Shown here: in pieces, positions 33,226-43,781 of the stretch | Layout: each line of letters opens with the position of its first letter | How positions within the stretch are numbered: the first letter of the stretch is position 1 | Assembly: GCA_950073835.1 (NCBI GenBank) | Contig: CATMRP010000003.1 | Span: 1 to 64,000 of the forward strand | Direction of reading: 5' to 3' | DNA: 64,000 nucleotides | DNA from: an uncultured Alteromonadaceae bacterium | Lineage (GTDB): Bacteria > Pseudomonadota > Gammaproteobacteria > Enterobacterales > Alteromonadaceae | The notes under the pieces: generated by a model | Databases searched by the model: none | The model's input: the letters and a program-made list of their open reading frames with translations, nothing else | What the model was told of the DNA's origin: nothing | Translations under genes and position numbers: made by a program

Positions 33226-33476
33226 TCGTCGGCTGCCTGCTCGGCTTCCAGCGCGGCCAGGCGTACTTCCATGGCTTCCAGCTTTTCCCGGGTTTTAATT
33301 AACACCTGGGTTTGAATATCAAACTCTTCGCGGGTCACCAGATCCAGTTTGGACAGTTGTGACTGTAGCACCTGTTTAATTCTTCCTTCGGCTTCTTCGG
33401 CCATGTTTTTAACGCCTGGTGGTACCGAGTCGGCAATCTGGCGTGCAATATCTTCAAGTTTTTTAGGATCTAACAT
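33222..33476 (-). CDS. ubiK: Ubiquinone biosynthesis accessory factor UbiK (YqiC/BMFP family)
   Basis: Coiled-coil; [32 protein letters not shown]. Confidence 0.9.
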   Translation of the reverse strand: MLDPKKLEDIARQIADSVPPGVKNMAEEAEGRIKQVLQSQLSKLDLVTREEFDIQTQVLIKTREKLEAMEVRLAALEAEQAADD

Positions 33477-33629
33477 GGCGTTTCCTTGGCAAATACGTAA
33501 ATTGGCCGGGTTATTCTAAAACACTTCCACCGCGATGCAATACAATCAGTACTCGGATTCTGGCCATGGGTCGATTACAATACCGCTTTTACCGTTGCCA
33601 TTTCCCTTTGTTGTTGAGAATACCCGTTA

Positions 33630-35645
33630 ATGAAGCTTAATCCCGCCCAAGAATCTGCTGTAACCTTTGTATCCGGCCCGTGCCTGGTACTCGCCGGTGC
33701 CGGCAGTGGTAAAACCCGGGTGATCACCAACAAAATTGCTCATCTGGTGCGCCAGTGCGACATGCCGGCCCGCTATATTGCCGCGGTTACCTTTACCAAT
33801 AAAGCGGCGCGGGAGATGAAAGAGCGGGTAGGGCAGACCCTGGGTAAAGTAGAAGCCAGAGGCCTGAAAGTCTCTACGTTTCACACCCTGGGCTTAAATA
33901 TTATTAAGTCAGAAGTGAAAGCGCTGGGCCTAAAGGCCGGATTCTCGCTGTTTGACGATAAAGACAGCATGGCGCTGCTTAACGACCTCACCGCCCACTC
34001 ACTCGACGGCGATAAAGACCAGCTTAAATTACTGCAAAGCTGTATCTCTAACTGGAAGAACGATCTGTTAACCCCGGAGATACTGCTGAAGCAGGCAGTG
34101 AGTCAGGGCGAAAAAGAGTTTGCTGAGTATTATCAGCAGTATCAGAACCATCTGCGCGCCTACAATGCGCTGGATTTTGATGATTTGATCATGCTGCCCA
34201 CGCTGCTGCTCAAAGTGGATGAAAAAGCCCGCACCAAATGGCAAAGCAAAATCCGCTATCTGCTGGTGGATGAGTATCAGGATACCAACACCAGTCAGTA
34301 CGAGCTGGTAAAGCTGTTGGTGGGCGAACGGGCCCGGTTTACCGTGGTGGGCGACGACGACCAGTCGATTTACTCCTGGCGTGGTGCCCGGCCGCAAAAC
34401 CTGAATTTGTTGCAGCAAGACTTTCCCCGCTTAAGAGTGATCAAGCTGGAGCAAAATTACCGCTCTTCAGGGCGTATTCTGCACTGCGCTAACATTCTTA
34501 TTCAGAACAATCCGCATATGTTCGACAAAACCCTGTTCTCGGCCCTCGATTACGGTGTGCCGCTGCGGGTGTTAATGGCCAAAAACGAAGAGCACGAAGC
34601 CGAGCGGGTAGTAGCCGAATTGCTGGCCCATAAGTTTACCAATCGCACCAAGTTCAAGGATTACTCGATTTTGTATCGCGGTAACCACCAGAGCCGCCTG
34701 TTTGAAAAGCTGCTGATGAGCAACCGTATTCCTTACAAAATCAGCGGCGGGATGTCGTTCTTTGGCCGTACCGAAGTGAAAGACATCATGGCTTACCTGC
34801 GTTTGCTGGTAAACCAGGACGACGACAACGCTCTGCTACGGGTGATCAATACGCCTACCCGCGGCATCGGCCGCGCCACCCTGGAAAAGCTCGGTAACTT
34901 TGCCAACGAACTGGGTGTGTCGATGTTTGAGGCGGCCTGCCACGACAACCTTAATTCAGTGCTAAGCGGCAAAGGCTATCTGGCCGTACATAACTTTGCG
35001 CGCTGGATTGTGTCGCTCTCCGACGAAGCGGTGCGCGGCGATACTGCAGCGGTACTTCGCAACATGATCCGCGCCATGAGCTACGAAGAGTGGCTCTATG
35101 AACACAGCACCAGCCCCAAGGCCGCCGAAATGGCCATGGCTAACGTAAGTACCCTGTTTGGCTGGGTAACCGATATGCTCGAAGGCGACGAGCTCAATGC
35201 GCCCATGACCCTGCCAGAAGTGGTTAACCGCCTAATCTTACGGGATATGATGGAGCGCGGCGAAGAAGAAGCCGAGGCCGACCAGGTGCAGCTAATGACC
35301 TTACACGCCTCCAAGGGGCTGGAGTTTCCTATTGTGTTTCTGGTGGGCATGGAAGAAGGCCTGCTACCGCACCAGAGCAGCATCGATGAGGATAACGTGG
35401 AAGAAGAGCGTCGCCTGGCTTACGTAGGGATCACCCGTGCCCAGCGCGAGCTGATTTTTACCTTGTCGAAAGAGCGCCGTCAGTTTGGTGAAGTTATTCA
35501 GCCGGAGCCCAGCCGTTTTCTATACGAGCTGCCAACCGACGATCTGGAATGGGAAGAGAAAAAGCGCAAGGCAACCGCCGAAGAGCGCCAGCAAAAAGGC
35601 CAGGCCAGCATTGCCAATATCCGCGAAATGCTGGGTAAGTCTTAG
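33630..35645 (+). CDS. rep: ATP-dependent DNA helicase Rep
   Basis: [40 protein letters not shown]; UvrD-like motifs. Confidence 0.97.
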   Translation: MKLNPAQESAVTFVSGPCLVLAGAGSGKTRVITNKIAHLVRQCDMPARYIAAVTFTNKAAREMKERVGQTLGKVEARGLKVSTFHTLGLNIIKSEVKALGLKAGFSLFDDKDSMALLNDLTAHSLDGDKDQLKLLQSCISNWKNDLLTPEILLKQAVSQGEKEFAEYYQQYQNHLRAYNALDFDDLIMLPTLLLKVDEKARTKWQSKIRYLLVDEYQDTNTSQYELVKLLVGERARFTVVGDDDQSIYSWRGARPQNLNLLQQDFPRLRVIKLEQNYRSSGRILHCANILIQNNPHMFDKTLFSALDYGVPLRVLMAKNEEHEAERVVAELLAHKFTNRTKFKDYSILYRGNHQSRLFEKLLMSNRIPYKISGGMSFFGRTEVKDIMAYLRLLVNQDDDNALLRVINTPTRGIGRATLEKLGNFANELGVSMFEAACHDNLNSVLSGKGYLAVHNFARWIVSLSDEAVRGDTAAVLRNMIRAMSYEEWLYEHSTSPKAAEMAMANVSTLFGWVTDMLEGDELNAPMTLPEVVNRLILRDMMERGEEEAEADQVQLMTLHASKGLEFPIVFLVGMEEGLLPHQSSIDEDNVEEERRLAYVGITRAQRELIFTLSKERRQFGEVIQPEPSRFLYELPTDDLEWEEKKRKATAEERQQKGQASIANIREMLGKS

Positions 35646-38251
35646 GCGCTCGACTGATTCAGCGCTGGCAGTAATTGCGAGCTTTCCAGGTACTTGCCCT
35701 GGCCGTAAATACACTCAATTTCGGTTAACGCCTCAAGCTGGGAGTAGCTGTCGATACCTTCGGCAATCACGTCGAACTTGAGGTGCCCGGAAATCAGCAT
35801 AACCGACTGGATCAGCTTTAAATTACGCAGCGAGCGCGGCAGTGATTTAATAAAGCGGTGATCGATCTTGATGTAATCAAACGGGTAAGAAAATAAATAA
35901 CTCAGCGAGGCCAGGCCGCTACCAAAGTTATCCAGCACCAGTGTTACACCGGCGCGTTTGAGCTTTTTAATGGCTGGTAAAATGTATTGTGAGCGGCGGT
36001 TCAGATCGTTCTCGTCGAACTCAAACACCAACGCCGCGGGCGACACGCCGGCTTCACCGATCACGTTAAGGATTTTCTGTACCAGTGAGCTTTGCAATAA
36101 ATGGTTAATGGATACATTCACCGCAATTTTAGGCTCGTAACCTACCCGCTCGGTATCCGGCCAGGCTTTAAGTAACTCACAGGCGGCCCGCAACTGATAC
36201 ATATCCAGTTCCAGAATTAGGCCACTTTGCTCTGCCACCTGGCGGAACTGCTCGCGGGAGATTTTACCCAGCGACGGATGCACCCAGCGCACATAAATTT
36301 CGTGATACAGCGGCAGCTTGGTGTTGAGATTAATAATCGGCTGCAGGTAGCATTCAAACTCTTTGTCGCGCAGTGAACGACGAAACTCGTTTTCCAGCTC
36401 CAGCTCTTCCAGCAGGCGCTCACGCATACTTTTATCGAATATTACTAACCGGCCACGGCCCAGGGATTTAGCCTGATACATGGCGGCATCGGCGTCGCGG
36501 ATCACTTCATCGGCGCTGCGGTAGTAGGTTTCCACATGGGCAATACCAATACTGGCGCCGGAATACATCTCTTTATCATCCAGAATAAACGGCTCCGAAA
36601 TGGAGTCGATAATGCGCGCGGAGATTTCTTCCACATCGGAGGTATACTCAAAATTATCCAGCAGCAGCACAAACTCGTCGCCGCCGTGCCGGGCCAGTAA
36701 ATCATGGCCCCGGATACATTTGGTAATACGCTTGGAAACCTCAATTAAAAACTCATCCCCAGCATGATGGCCAAGGGTGTCGTTAATAATTTTAAAGCGG
36801 TCCAGGTCGATAAACAGTACCGCAAACAGGTTTTCCGGGTGGCGCTGTTTATTGGCAATGGCCAGTTCCAGACGGCTGGCAAACATCGAGCGGTTGGGCA
36901 GGTCGGTAAGGGTGTCGTGATGGGCGTCGTGGATCAGCTTAAGCTCAATTTCCTTGCGCTCTTCTATTTGCTGGCGCAACACATCATTAGCCCGGTTAAG
37001 CTCGGTGGTACGCTCTTTCACCCGCTCTTCCAGCTGCTCGCTATAGGCGTGCATGGCCTCGGCGCGAAATTTACGCTCCAGCGCCACGGCAATATGGTGT
37101 GATACAAAGCGCATCAATTCTAAATCGCGCGGGGTGTACTTGGCTGACTTACCATAGGTTTGCACGGCAATCACCCCGTACACCTCGCCATCAATGATCA
37201 GCGGGGAACCCAGCCAGGAGTTGGCCTGCTTTAAAATTCGCTGGGCTACGGTAACGTCGATTTCGCCGTCTTCGGTGAGCGACAAGATACGCGACGGATC
37301 AATCAGCTCCGCCTGGCCACGGCGAATAACAAACTCGGTCAAGCCAAAGCCCAACGGGCGGGTACCTGGCGCCTCATCCTGAGTATCGCTGAAATAGGGG
37401 AAGTTCAGGAACTGCTTAGTATCATCGAGGATGGCAATATAGCAGTTAGGCGCGCTTATCAGCCGGGCAATAATTTCGTGCAAGCTGGAGTAGAAAGAGT
37501 CCATGTTGCGGCTGGCAGTCGCCGACAGTTCTGATATTTCAAATAAGGCCTGCTGCAGCGCTTCGACTTTCTGGCGTTCGAGGATTTCTTCCTGCAGGTC
37601 GTCGTTGATCTGGCGTAACTGGCGGGTACGCTCGCGAATGGTACGCTCGGTAAGCTCGCGGTTTTTTACCCGGTCGACGGTGGTAACAATGTGCTGGGAA
37701 ACAAACAGCAATACTTCCAGATCTTCCTGGGTGTAACTCACGTTATCGTCGTAAGTTTGAACCACCATGGCACCAATGACCTGGCTACCGCGTTTTAATG
37801 GCACGCCTAATAGCTGGTGGGGCTGACTGCCGATAAGCTCCACTTTATGGTCTTTATCAAACTCATCCTGGTTATCGTTGCGATAAAAAACATGATTGCC
37901 GGACTCAAGAATATAACCGGTAAGGCCTTTTTTAAGCTCTTCGGCGGGTAGCTGCTTAACCACCTGTTCATCGAACTCATCAACAAAGTAGGCCATGTCC
38001 ACCATGGCGGTATCAGGCGAGTAAAAGGCAACAAAAAAGTTTTCCGCATCCATAAAGTCGGCGATGATTTCATGAATAGCAGGATAGAGGCGAGACAGGT
38101 TACTAACGGAACTGGCCAGCTCTGATATGTTAAACAGCGCTTTCTGAACTCTTTCAGCACGCTTGTATTTATCAGTTAACTGCTGCAGCTGCGGGATAAG
38201 CTCTCTTAATTCCGCTTCTGACAACTCGTATTTTGTTGACTCAGATGACAT
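35642..38251 (-). CDS. Double GAF-GGDEF-EAL protein; EAL domain probably degenerate
   Basis: Two GAF-like regions, [12 protein letters not shown] intact, EAL-domain DDFGTG replaced by LDNFGSG. Confidence 0.92.
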   Translation of the reverse strand: MSSESTKYELSEAELRELIPQLQQLTDKYKRAERVQKALFNISELASSVSNLSRLYPAIHEIIADFMDAENFFVAFYSPDTAMVDMAYFVDEFDEQVVKQLPAEELKKGLTGYILESGNHVFYRNDNQDEFDKDHKVELIGSQPHQLLGVPLKRGSQVIGAMVVQTYDDNVSYTQEDLEVLLFVSQHIVTTVDRVKNRELTERTIRERTRQLRQINDDLQEEILERQKVEALQQALFEISELSATASRNMDSFYSSLHEIIARLISAPNCYIAILDDTKQFLNFPYFSDTQDEAPGTRPLGFGLTEFVIRRGQAELIDPSRILSLTEDGEIDVTVAQRILKQANSWLGSPLIIDGEVYGVIAVQTYGKSAKYTPRDLELMRFVSHHIAVALERKFRAEAMHAYSEQLEERVKERTTELNRANDVLRQQIEERKEIELKLIHDAHHDTLTDLPNRSMFASRLELAIANKQRHPENLFAVLFIDLDRFKIINDTLGHHAGDEFLIEVSKRITKCIRGHDLLARHGGDEFVLLLDNFEYTSDVEEISARIIDSISEPFILDDKEMYSGASIGIAHVETYYRSADEVIRDADAAMYQAKSLGRGRLVIFDKSMRERLLEELELENEFRRSLRDKEFECYLQPIINLNTKLPLYHEIYVRWVHPSLGKISREQFRQVAEQSGLILELDMYQLRAACELLKAWPDTERVGYEPKIAVNVSINHLLQSSLVQKILNVIGEAGVSPAALVFEFDENDLNRRSQYILPAIKKLKRAGVTLVLDNFGSGLASLSYLFSYPFDYIKIDHRFIKSLPRSLRNLKLIQSVMLISGHLKFDVIAEGIDSYSQLEALTEIECIYGQGKYLESSQLLPALNQSSA

Positions 38252-38418
38252 AAAAAAACAGCAGCCGGCAATCCGCTAGAGTAAAACGAATAACTTACTC
38301 TATTGTGGATAATTTTGCCAGAGCTTTGGAGGGAATGTACTCACCAACAACCTGCTGTTTTGGTGTCGAAATGCGCCGAAGTTGCGCAAAACATGCAGGT
38401 TGTCAGTGTTACCGAGCG

Positions 38419-38856
38419 TTATAGCTCTTCGGTCATGTACTCAATGGCTGCTTTGATGTCGTCATCGCTACAGCTGGCACAGGTACCACGAGGAGGCATG
38501 GCATTGAAACCGTTAATCGCATTGGCTAATACAGCGTCGAAACCTTTTTCCAGGCGAGGCGCCCAGTCGGCTTCGTTGTTTACACGAGGCGCACCCAGTA
38601 CACCGGCAGCGTGACAAGCAACACAAGCTTTGTTAAATACGTCTTCACCCGACAATGCACCGGCAGGTGCAGCGGCCGCAGCGCCTGCAACGTGCACAGA
38701 GCCAACTGGCTTAATACGCTCTTTGATCGCCTCGTCTGACATTTCCTGAGCGTTTACCGCAAAAGCTGCCAGTACTACAGCGCCCATACCTAACCACGTT
38801 TTTAATTTCACAATCGTCTCCAGGTAATTTTGGTCTGAAAAATAAATAATCCGCAT
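38419..38856 (-). CDS. Cytochrome c5 family protein
   Basis: NKACVACHAAGVLGAPR; MPPRGTCASCSDDDIKAAIEYM. Confidence 0.93.
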   Translation of the reverse strand: MRIIYFSDQNYLETIVKLKTWLGMGAVVLAAFAVNAQEMSDEAIKERIKPVGSVHVAGAAAAAPAGALSGEDVFNKACVACHAAGVLGAPRVNNEADWAPRLEKGFDAVLANAINGFNAMPPRGTCASCSDDDIKAAIEYMTEEL

Positions 38857-38974
38857 GATTATAAAGGTTAATCCAGCCGCGACAACTGTTTGAGACTAAT
38901 TGATTAGTCCTTATCCGACAAAAAGCCAATAAAAAACGCTTTTTTGCCGCTGTGTCGCTTACGGGCAACCATTT

Positions 38975-40306
38975 TTACTGCCCGGCAGCCATTTTAGATG
39001 ACTTTTCGCCAAGCAATTGGGCCATGGCAATATTCAGCAACTGTTGCATTTTTTTGCCAGCCCGGCCAACACCGGCTTCGTTGGCTCCAGGCACCTCGGT
39101 TTGCACGGCCAGCGTAAACTCCCGCATGAGCTTTCCATTTAGCTGCAAGATCACATGCGCCAGTAAAACCGTTTCGCTTTGGTTGCGGGTTTCACTGGGC
39201 CCGGCACCAATTTTCTGAAAGATGCGCCATCTGCCACCCGTTAATTCATCCAGCACCGCCTTTGCCGAGGCGTCAGAGCCTGGCGCCAGCGCATTAGCAA
39301 TGGCACGGGCCAACAGTACGCCGATACCCGCCTGCATGCCGCCGGCATCGACCACCGAATTACTATGGCCATTACCATACAACAGCATATCAAGGTGAGA
39401 AGTCCTAAAGCCCGGTAAGCGGGTTTGTGGCTCTGAAGTATGGGTAACCATGCGCTTTAAAAACTCAGCCTGGGCCAGCGTTGTCATGGGCTTATTACCG
39501 GTTATACCGCACTCATCGCAGCGATACGCTTGATAAAAAGGATCGTCGCTGGCCTCTTCAAACGGCTCCACAGCCAGTTCGTTGCGTAAATCGAACTGCC
39601 AGTCGGCTGAGCTCGGCGCAAACGCAGTAGGGCCATAGGCGCCCCGAAAGCGAATGGCCGGATTGTTCATGTTAAGCCATTTGTCATGAAACAAACCGGT
39701 AAGAACTTCCCGCCCGGCAATGTTCGCAAAGTAGGTGGCAATGGCATTGGAGTTACCATCTGCCTTACCCGAGGGCGCATAACTGTTAATACTGGTGATC
39801 AGATCGCCCAGCTTTACATCACCCACCAGAGTAGAAGCACTCACTTCCCGGCCAATCGTCGTCAGCGCCCCGGCAAAAGCCATAATTTTAGAAGAGCTCC
39901 AGGGCTCATAAAGCACATCCTGGGTATTGGCATTCGCCAGATAGCGATAACCTGTTCCATCGGGCGTAGCACCAAAATCAATCAGGGTAATTTTGCCCAG
40001 TGAGGCCGGCACATTAAAGTAGTTCCAATCACTGGCTACCCGTTCTTCCCAACCAGGAGCGGTACCAGACTGCTCAACAGTAAAATAATCGGGGTTTGGT
40101 TTGCGGCTGCGCATAGTCGCGCCTGGCATCATGTTCGCAATGCAGTCGGGCACGCCGCAATCAGACGTGTATTGTTTGGGTAACAGCGGTGGGGCGCTAA
40201 ACACGTTATGGTAAAAATCCAAATCGCTTTGCTCATCAGCCAGGGCCGAGAATGAAACCAGCGCACCCAGAAAACCACACAAAATAACCTGCCAAATTCG
40301 AGACAT
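38975..40306 (-). CDS. Periplasmic serine hydrolase (beta-lactamase/transpeptidase-like fold)
   Basis: Signal peptide, EPWSSSKIMAFAGAL (SxxK-like); ATG at 40306 preferred. Confidence 0.65.
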   Translation of the reverse strand: MSRIWQVILCGFLGALVSFSALADEQSDLDFYHNVFSAPPLLPKQYTSDCGVPDCIANMMPGATMRSRKPNPDYFTVEQSGTAPGWEERVASDWNYFNVPASLGKITLIDFGATPDGTGYRYLANANTQDVLYEPWSSSKIMAFAGALTTIGREVSASTLVGDVKLGDLITSINSYAPSGKADGNSNAIATYFANIAGREVLTGLFHDKWLNMNNPAIRFRGAYGPTAFAPSSADWQFDLRNELAVEPFEEASDDPFYQAYRCDECGITGNKPMTTLAQAEFLKRMVTHTSEPQTRLPGFRTSHLDMLLYGNGHSNSVVDAGGMQAGIGVLLARAIANALAPGSDASAKAVLDELTGGRWRIFQKIGAGPSETRNQSETVLLAHVILQLNGKLMREFTLAVQTEVPGANEAGVGRAGKKMQQLLNIAMAQLLGEKSSKMAAGQ

Positions 40307-40483
40307 ACACTTAACATCCTTAATTGTTAAAACCAGACTAAGCCAATTCAGAACGCGAAGCAAAAGCCAAATTTGCCTGATTTTTAAACATCAGCACCGG
40401 CATTTTCATTTTTTACTGTAAATTAACCAGATGAACTCCTATAATGCGCCACTCTAGACGGTTCCTAGCCGTTTACACAGAAA

Positions 40484-40560
40484 GCACCCGTAGCTCAGCT
40501 GGATAGAGCGTTGCCCTCCGGAGGCAAAGGTCATAGGTTCGAATCCTATCGGGTGCGCCA
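40484..40560 (+). tRNA. tRNA-Arg (anticodon CCG)
   Basis: GCACCCG...CGGGTGC acceptor, loop CTCCGGA, GGTTCGAATCC T-arm, encoded CCA. Confidence 0.97.
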
Positions 40561-40817
40561 TTTTTAAAGGGTTTAGCCCGACTGCTTCTTGTAAAACATC
40601 CCTTTCTAAATATGTAGCAGATGCGTAGCGTCTTTATTAGCCGTTGAAACGATATGGCCACTCCCTCTTTTTATGAGACAGTTTTTAATTAGAGTTTTTT
40701 AGTTTTGCTCGATAAGCTGCCAGCGACAGGTTTCACAATCCTTCAAAGTAGAAAATTTGGGTCTAATATCACCACCTGGAGCACATGTCCAAAATACGGT
40801 TTATTTAGGTCTGAATA

Positions 40818-41789
40818 TCAAGTGATAAGGCTGAGCAACTTTTCAGAGCTTATATTTCCTCGGTGAACTTCATCATGGCAAATATTACAAAGTGTAATCA
40901 GGTTTTCTAACAAGTTTTTGCCCCCTTTCGCGTGATGCTCTATATGATGTAGTTCCAGTAGGTTACGAAACCTGTCTGCTTCGTTCCTATTCTGATGGTT
41001 CCAGCCGCAGTTACAGCATGAGTAATCATCTCTTTCTAGCACACCAATACGGACTGGATCAGGTATTTTTCTATCGTGTACTTCGGCCTGTCGATCTTCT
41101 TCTAATACATATATGCCTACGTTAAGGTCAGGACGGCCTGAGACTTTAGTTGCTATTGGCCAACCCTCTTCAGTTCGTAGCTCTCTTACTCGCCTAGGCC
41201 ATTCTGAGCGGTCATTGGCCAAGTATTTCAATTCTTCACCAGTAACTTCTTTGCCAACGTTTTTAAGAAAGTAGTCAATAATTTTACTTTTGACGCCAGC
41301 ATTGTTTTTGCGAATTGTATTAGCAAGTTTCCATCTGTAAGCAGCATCTCTATCTTGATTATTTTCGGTTAGAACGTAGAAATCTTTTTTAAGTAGCTGT
41401 TTTGGATATAGGTTTTCTAAACCTTTGTCATCCTCGATTATGTCTTTTAGAGCCAGTCCAGTCTGAATAGGCCACCCCATTTCAACACGTAACTCCCTGA
41501 TGCGACGTGCATACTCACTAATACCTGCAACGACCATTACCTCGTCTCCAGAAATCAGTGTTGATGGGTATTTTCTAAAATAAGCAAGTATGCGGTCTCT
41601 GGCTGAATTAGTACCGTCCTCATCAATGAGGGAACTTCCCAAGTCTCGAAGCAAGTGATTTGCAGGGATAAGATCTTTGACCTTATCTCGAAGGTCATCT
41701 TCTAACAATTTCGTCTTAAACTTGATCAATAAATTGACTAATTCTTCTCTTAGCGTTTCAGGATCTGTCCGTTGCGACCTTCTAGCCAT
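40818..41789 (-). CDS. HNH endonuclease, probable restriction enzyme of the adjacent methyltransferase
   Basis: C-terminal HNH (CCNCGW...LLELHHIEHHAKGGKNLLENLITLCNICHDEVH); two internal repeats ending in RRIRELR.E.GWPI / RRVRELRTEEGWPI. Confidence 0.9.
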   Translation of the reverse strand: MARRSQRTDPETLREELVNLLIKFKTKLLEDDLRDKVKDLIPANHLLRDLGSSLIDEDGTNSARDRILAYFRKYPSTLISGDEVMVVAGISEYARRIRELRVEMGWPIQTGLALKDIIEDDKGLENLYPKQLLKKDFYVLTENNQDRDAAYRWKLANTIRKNNAGVKSKIIDYFLKNVGKEVTGEELKYLANDRSEWPRRVRELRTEEGWPIATKVSGRPDLNVGIYVLEEDRQAEVHDRKIPDPVRIGVLERDDYSCCNCGWNHQNRNEADRFRNLLELHHIEHHAKGGKNLLENLITLCNICHDEVHRGNISSEKLLSLIT

Positions 41790-42904
41790 TAAGCAACTCT
41801 TCGTATTTTATGTTTATTAACAAACTCAAGTAGTTCACTAATATAACCGGCAATGTTGCAGGCGAAAATAGGAGGCACAGCATTTCCAATCTGTCTCGCT
41901 ATTTCTATCTTTGTTCCTGAAAACACAAAGTCATCAGGAAAGGTCATCAACCTGGCTGCTTCTCTGTGCGTTATTGGACGGTTGGCCTCTGGGTGGAGGT
42001 AGCGGCCTTTCTCGGGTTTAAAAAACTCGGTACGAATTGTCACTGAGGGACGGTCCCACCATAGTCTGCCAAATAAATCGGTGCCACCAGATTTTTTGTT
42101 TATCCAGCATTTTGGAGTTATATCAGGCCTATTTTTCTGCAAATCGAAACGGTTTCCGCCGAGAGGAACAGCTTTATATCTTTCCTTGCTTATATCAGTA
42201 GGCTTTCGCCCAAAATGCAAGTTAAGAGGACCACTTAGTTCAGCTCTAACTTCTGTGCCTTCAGGCTCTGGGAGATCATGAATAAACTCTTTAACTGTTC
42301 TCCAGGCAGGAAGCTCGCCACCGGTGCTAGGGTTTTGATGTGTTGGTGGAGGAGGGAATGCTGGTAACCTATCAAAACGATCGAAGTGATCAGTTTTTAC
42401 ACCAACAATAATTGCTCTCTTACGAGTTTGAGGCACACCGTAATTGGCAGTATTAAGAACAAGTGGATTTAGAAGCTCAAATCCAAGTTCTAGCGCTCTG
42501 TTATGTATATCATTGAACTCAGAGCTTTTGAGTAAACCTTGAACGTTTTCCATAACAAAAACTGAAGCTTCTGATTGTGCAACAATGTCCATGTATGGTT
42601 CCCATAGCTGTCTACGAGCATCACCATCCCTATTTTTGTTAAGTAGACTGAAACCTTGGCAGGGCGGACCTCCGATAATTACGTCTGCTTTGGGAACTGC
42701 ATTATCCTGCAACCACAATTCTATATTCTCGTGGAAACAATGGTTGTCGTCGCCAAAGTTCGCATTATATGTGGCTACCGCGGCCTCATCATTATCGATA
42801 GCCAAAATACTTTCAAATTCACCGTTAAATCGCTCGTCAACGAAGCCTAGTGACATGCCTCCTGCACCACAAAATAAATCGATGAGTTTGTATTTTTGTT
42901 TCAT
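41789..42904 (-). CDS. DNA (cytosine-5) methyltransferase
   Basis: LIDLFCGAGGMSLGF, VIIGGPPCQGFS, VFVMENVQG, RQIGNAVPP; stop overlaps HNH start by 1 nt. Confidence 0.96.
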   Translation of the reverse strand: MKQKYKLIDLFCGAGGMSLGFVDERFNGEFESILAIDNDEAAVATYNANFGDDNHCFHENIELWLQDNAVPKADVIIGGPPCQGFSLLNKNRDGDARRQLWEPYMDIVAQSEASVFVMENVQGLLKSSEFNDIHNRALELGFELLNPLVLNTANYGVPQTRKRAIIVGVKTDHFDRFDRLPAFPPPPTHQNPSTGGELPAWRTVKEFIHDLPEPEGTEVRAELSGPLNLHFGRKPTDISKERYKAVPLGGNRFDLQKNRPDITPKCWINKKSGGTDLFGRLWWDRPSVTIRTEFFKPEKGRYLHPEANRPITHREAARLMTFPDDFVFSGTKIEIARQIGNAVPPIFACNIAGYISELLEFVNKHKIRRVA

Positions 42905-42932
42905 GTTATTTCTATCCGACCAATGACTCTTT

Positions 42933-42952
42933 AGCTGTTTTTATATACAGTA
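42933..42952 (-). promoter_or_regulatory. Candidate LexA box upstream of the restriction-modification operon
   Basis: AGCTGTTTTTATATACAGTA; perfect CTGT-N8-ACAG core, about 30 bp upstream of methyltransferase ATG. Confidence 0.65.
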
Positions 42953-43286
42953 TTTTTGTGGGTTTCAATAGCTAAGCGCGTAATCTAGACCAAAGGACAG
43001 TCATTATACATATTATAACTAAAAAAAGCCTTTCGAGGCGTTCTGTAAAGTTGATAGAGTTTTTTTCTCTATAGATTACATGAAGTTAATTTATTTCGGT
43101 TGGCTTTTAAAATGAACGCGAGTTGGAATGGTGTAAGGCTAATCTATGATTGGCAAGTTAGGTGATAAGCTATTCAATAAGCCCGGCTTTTGCAGACAAA
43201 CGTACTTTGCATTTTTTTATTGCATTGTTCATATTCTGCCCAATGAAGATAATTTATCAGGATTGTCTTACACGGCAAAACGGGCG

Positions 43287-43748
43287 ATGGCGTTTTCTCA
43301 ATCTGATTTGCTTAAAGCGTTAGCCTGGGAAGATCCACGCAGAACCACAGCGCGAGTTAGAAGCCGGGTAAACACCTTGCTTGAGAGTGAAAAGGTAAAC
43401 TGTAGCTGGTCGGGGAAAAAGCTGGTGGCAGAGTATTCTATCGACCACGCTATGCCATTTTCCCGATGGCCGAATAATGATTTATGGAATTTGCTCCCTG
43501 CAAAAACGCACATCAACGCCAGGAAATCAGATAAATTGCCCAGCTCCGCCCGTTTGCAGCAAAACAGACGAATCATCACAGACTGGTGGCAACAAGGCTG
43601 GTCTGACAGTGCGGATGAGTTTTTTACTCAGGCTAATCTCGCGCTGCCGAACCTGCCTGATAGTAACCGTAGTTTTGAGGATGTCTTCGATGCGCTCACA
43701 TTACAGCGGGACCGAATCAAAGACTTTCAGCAACTCGAAGAATGGTAA
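43287..43748 (+). CDS. HNH endonuclease domain protein, possibly N-terminally truncated
   Basis: CSWSGKKLVAEYSIDHAMPFSRWPNNDLWNLLPAKTHINARKSDKLP; ATG at 43287 preferred. Confidence 0.7.
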   Translation: MAFSQSDLLKALAWEDPRRTTARVRSRVNTLLESEKVNCSWSGKKLVAEYSIDHAMPFSRWPNNDLWNLLPAKTHINARKSDKLPSSARLQQNRRIITDWWQQGWSDSADEFFTQANLALPNLPDSNRSFEDVFDALTLQRDRIKDFQQLEEW

Positions 43749-43781
43749 TGTGAGCCTCATGCAGAAAGATCTGTTGTAAAT

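Noticed and set aside
40473-40661. 62-aa minus-strand ORF (…[24 protein letters not shown])
   Set aside because: It is an antisense translation of tRNA-Arg and flank; a familiar spurious ORF type.
43021-43042. Weak hairpin GCCT-TTCG-AGGC next to A-tract as terminator
   Set aside because: Only a 4-bp stem and no minus-strand gene that it would obviously terminate.
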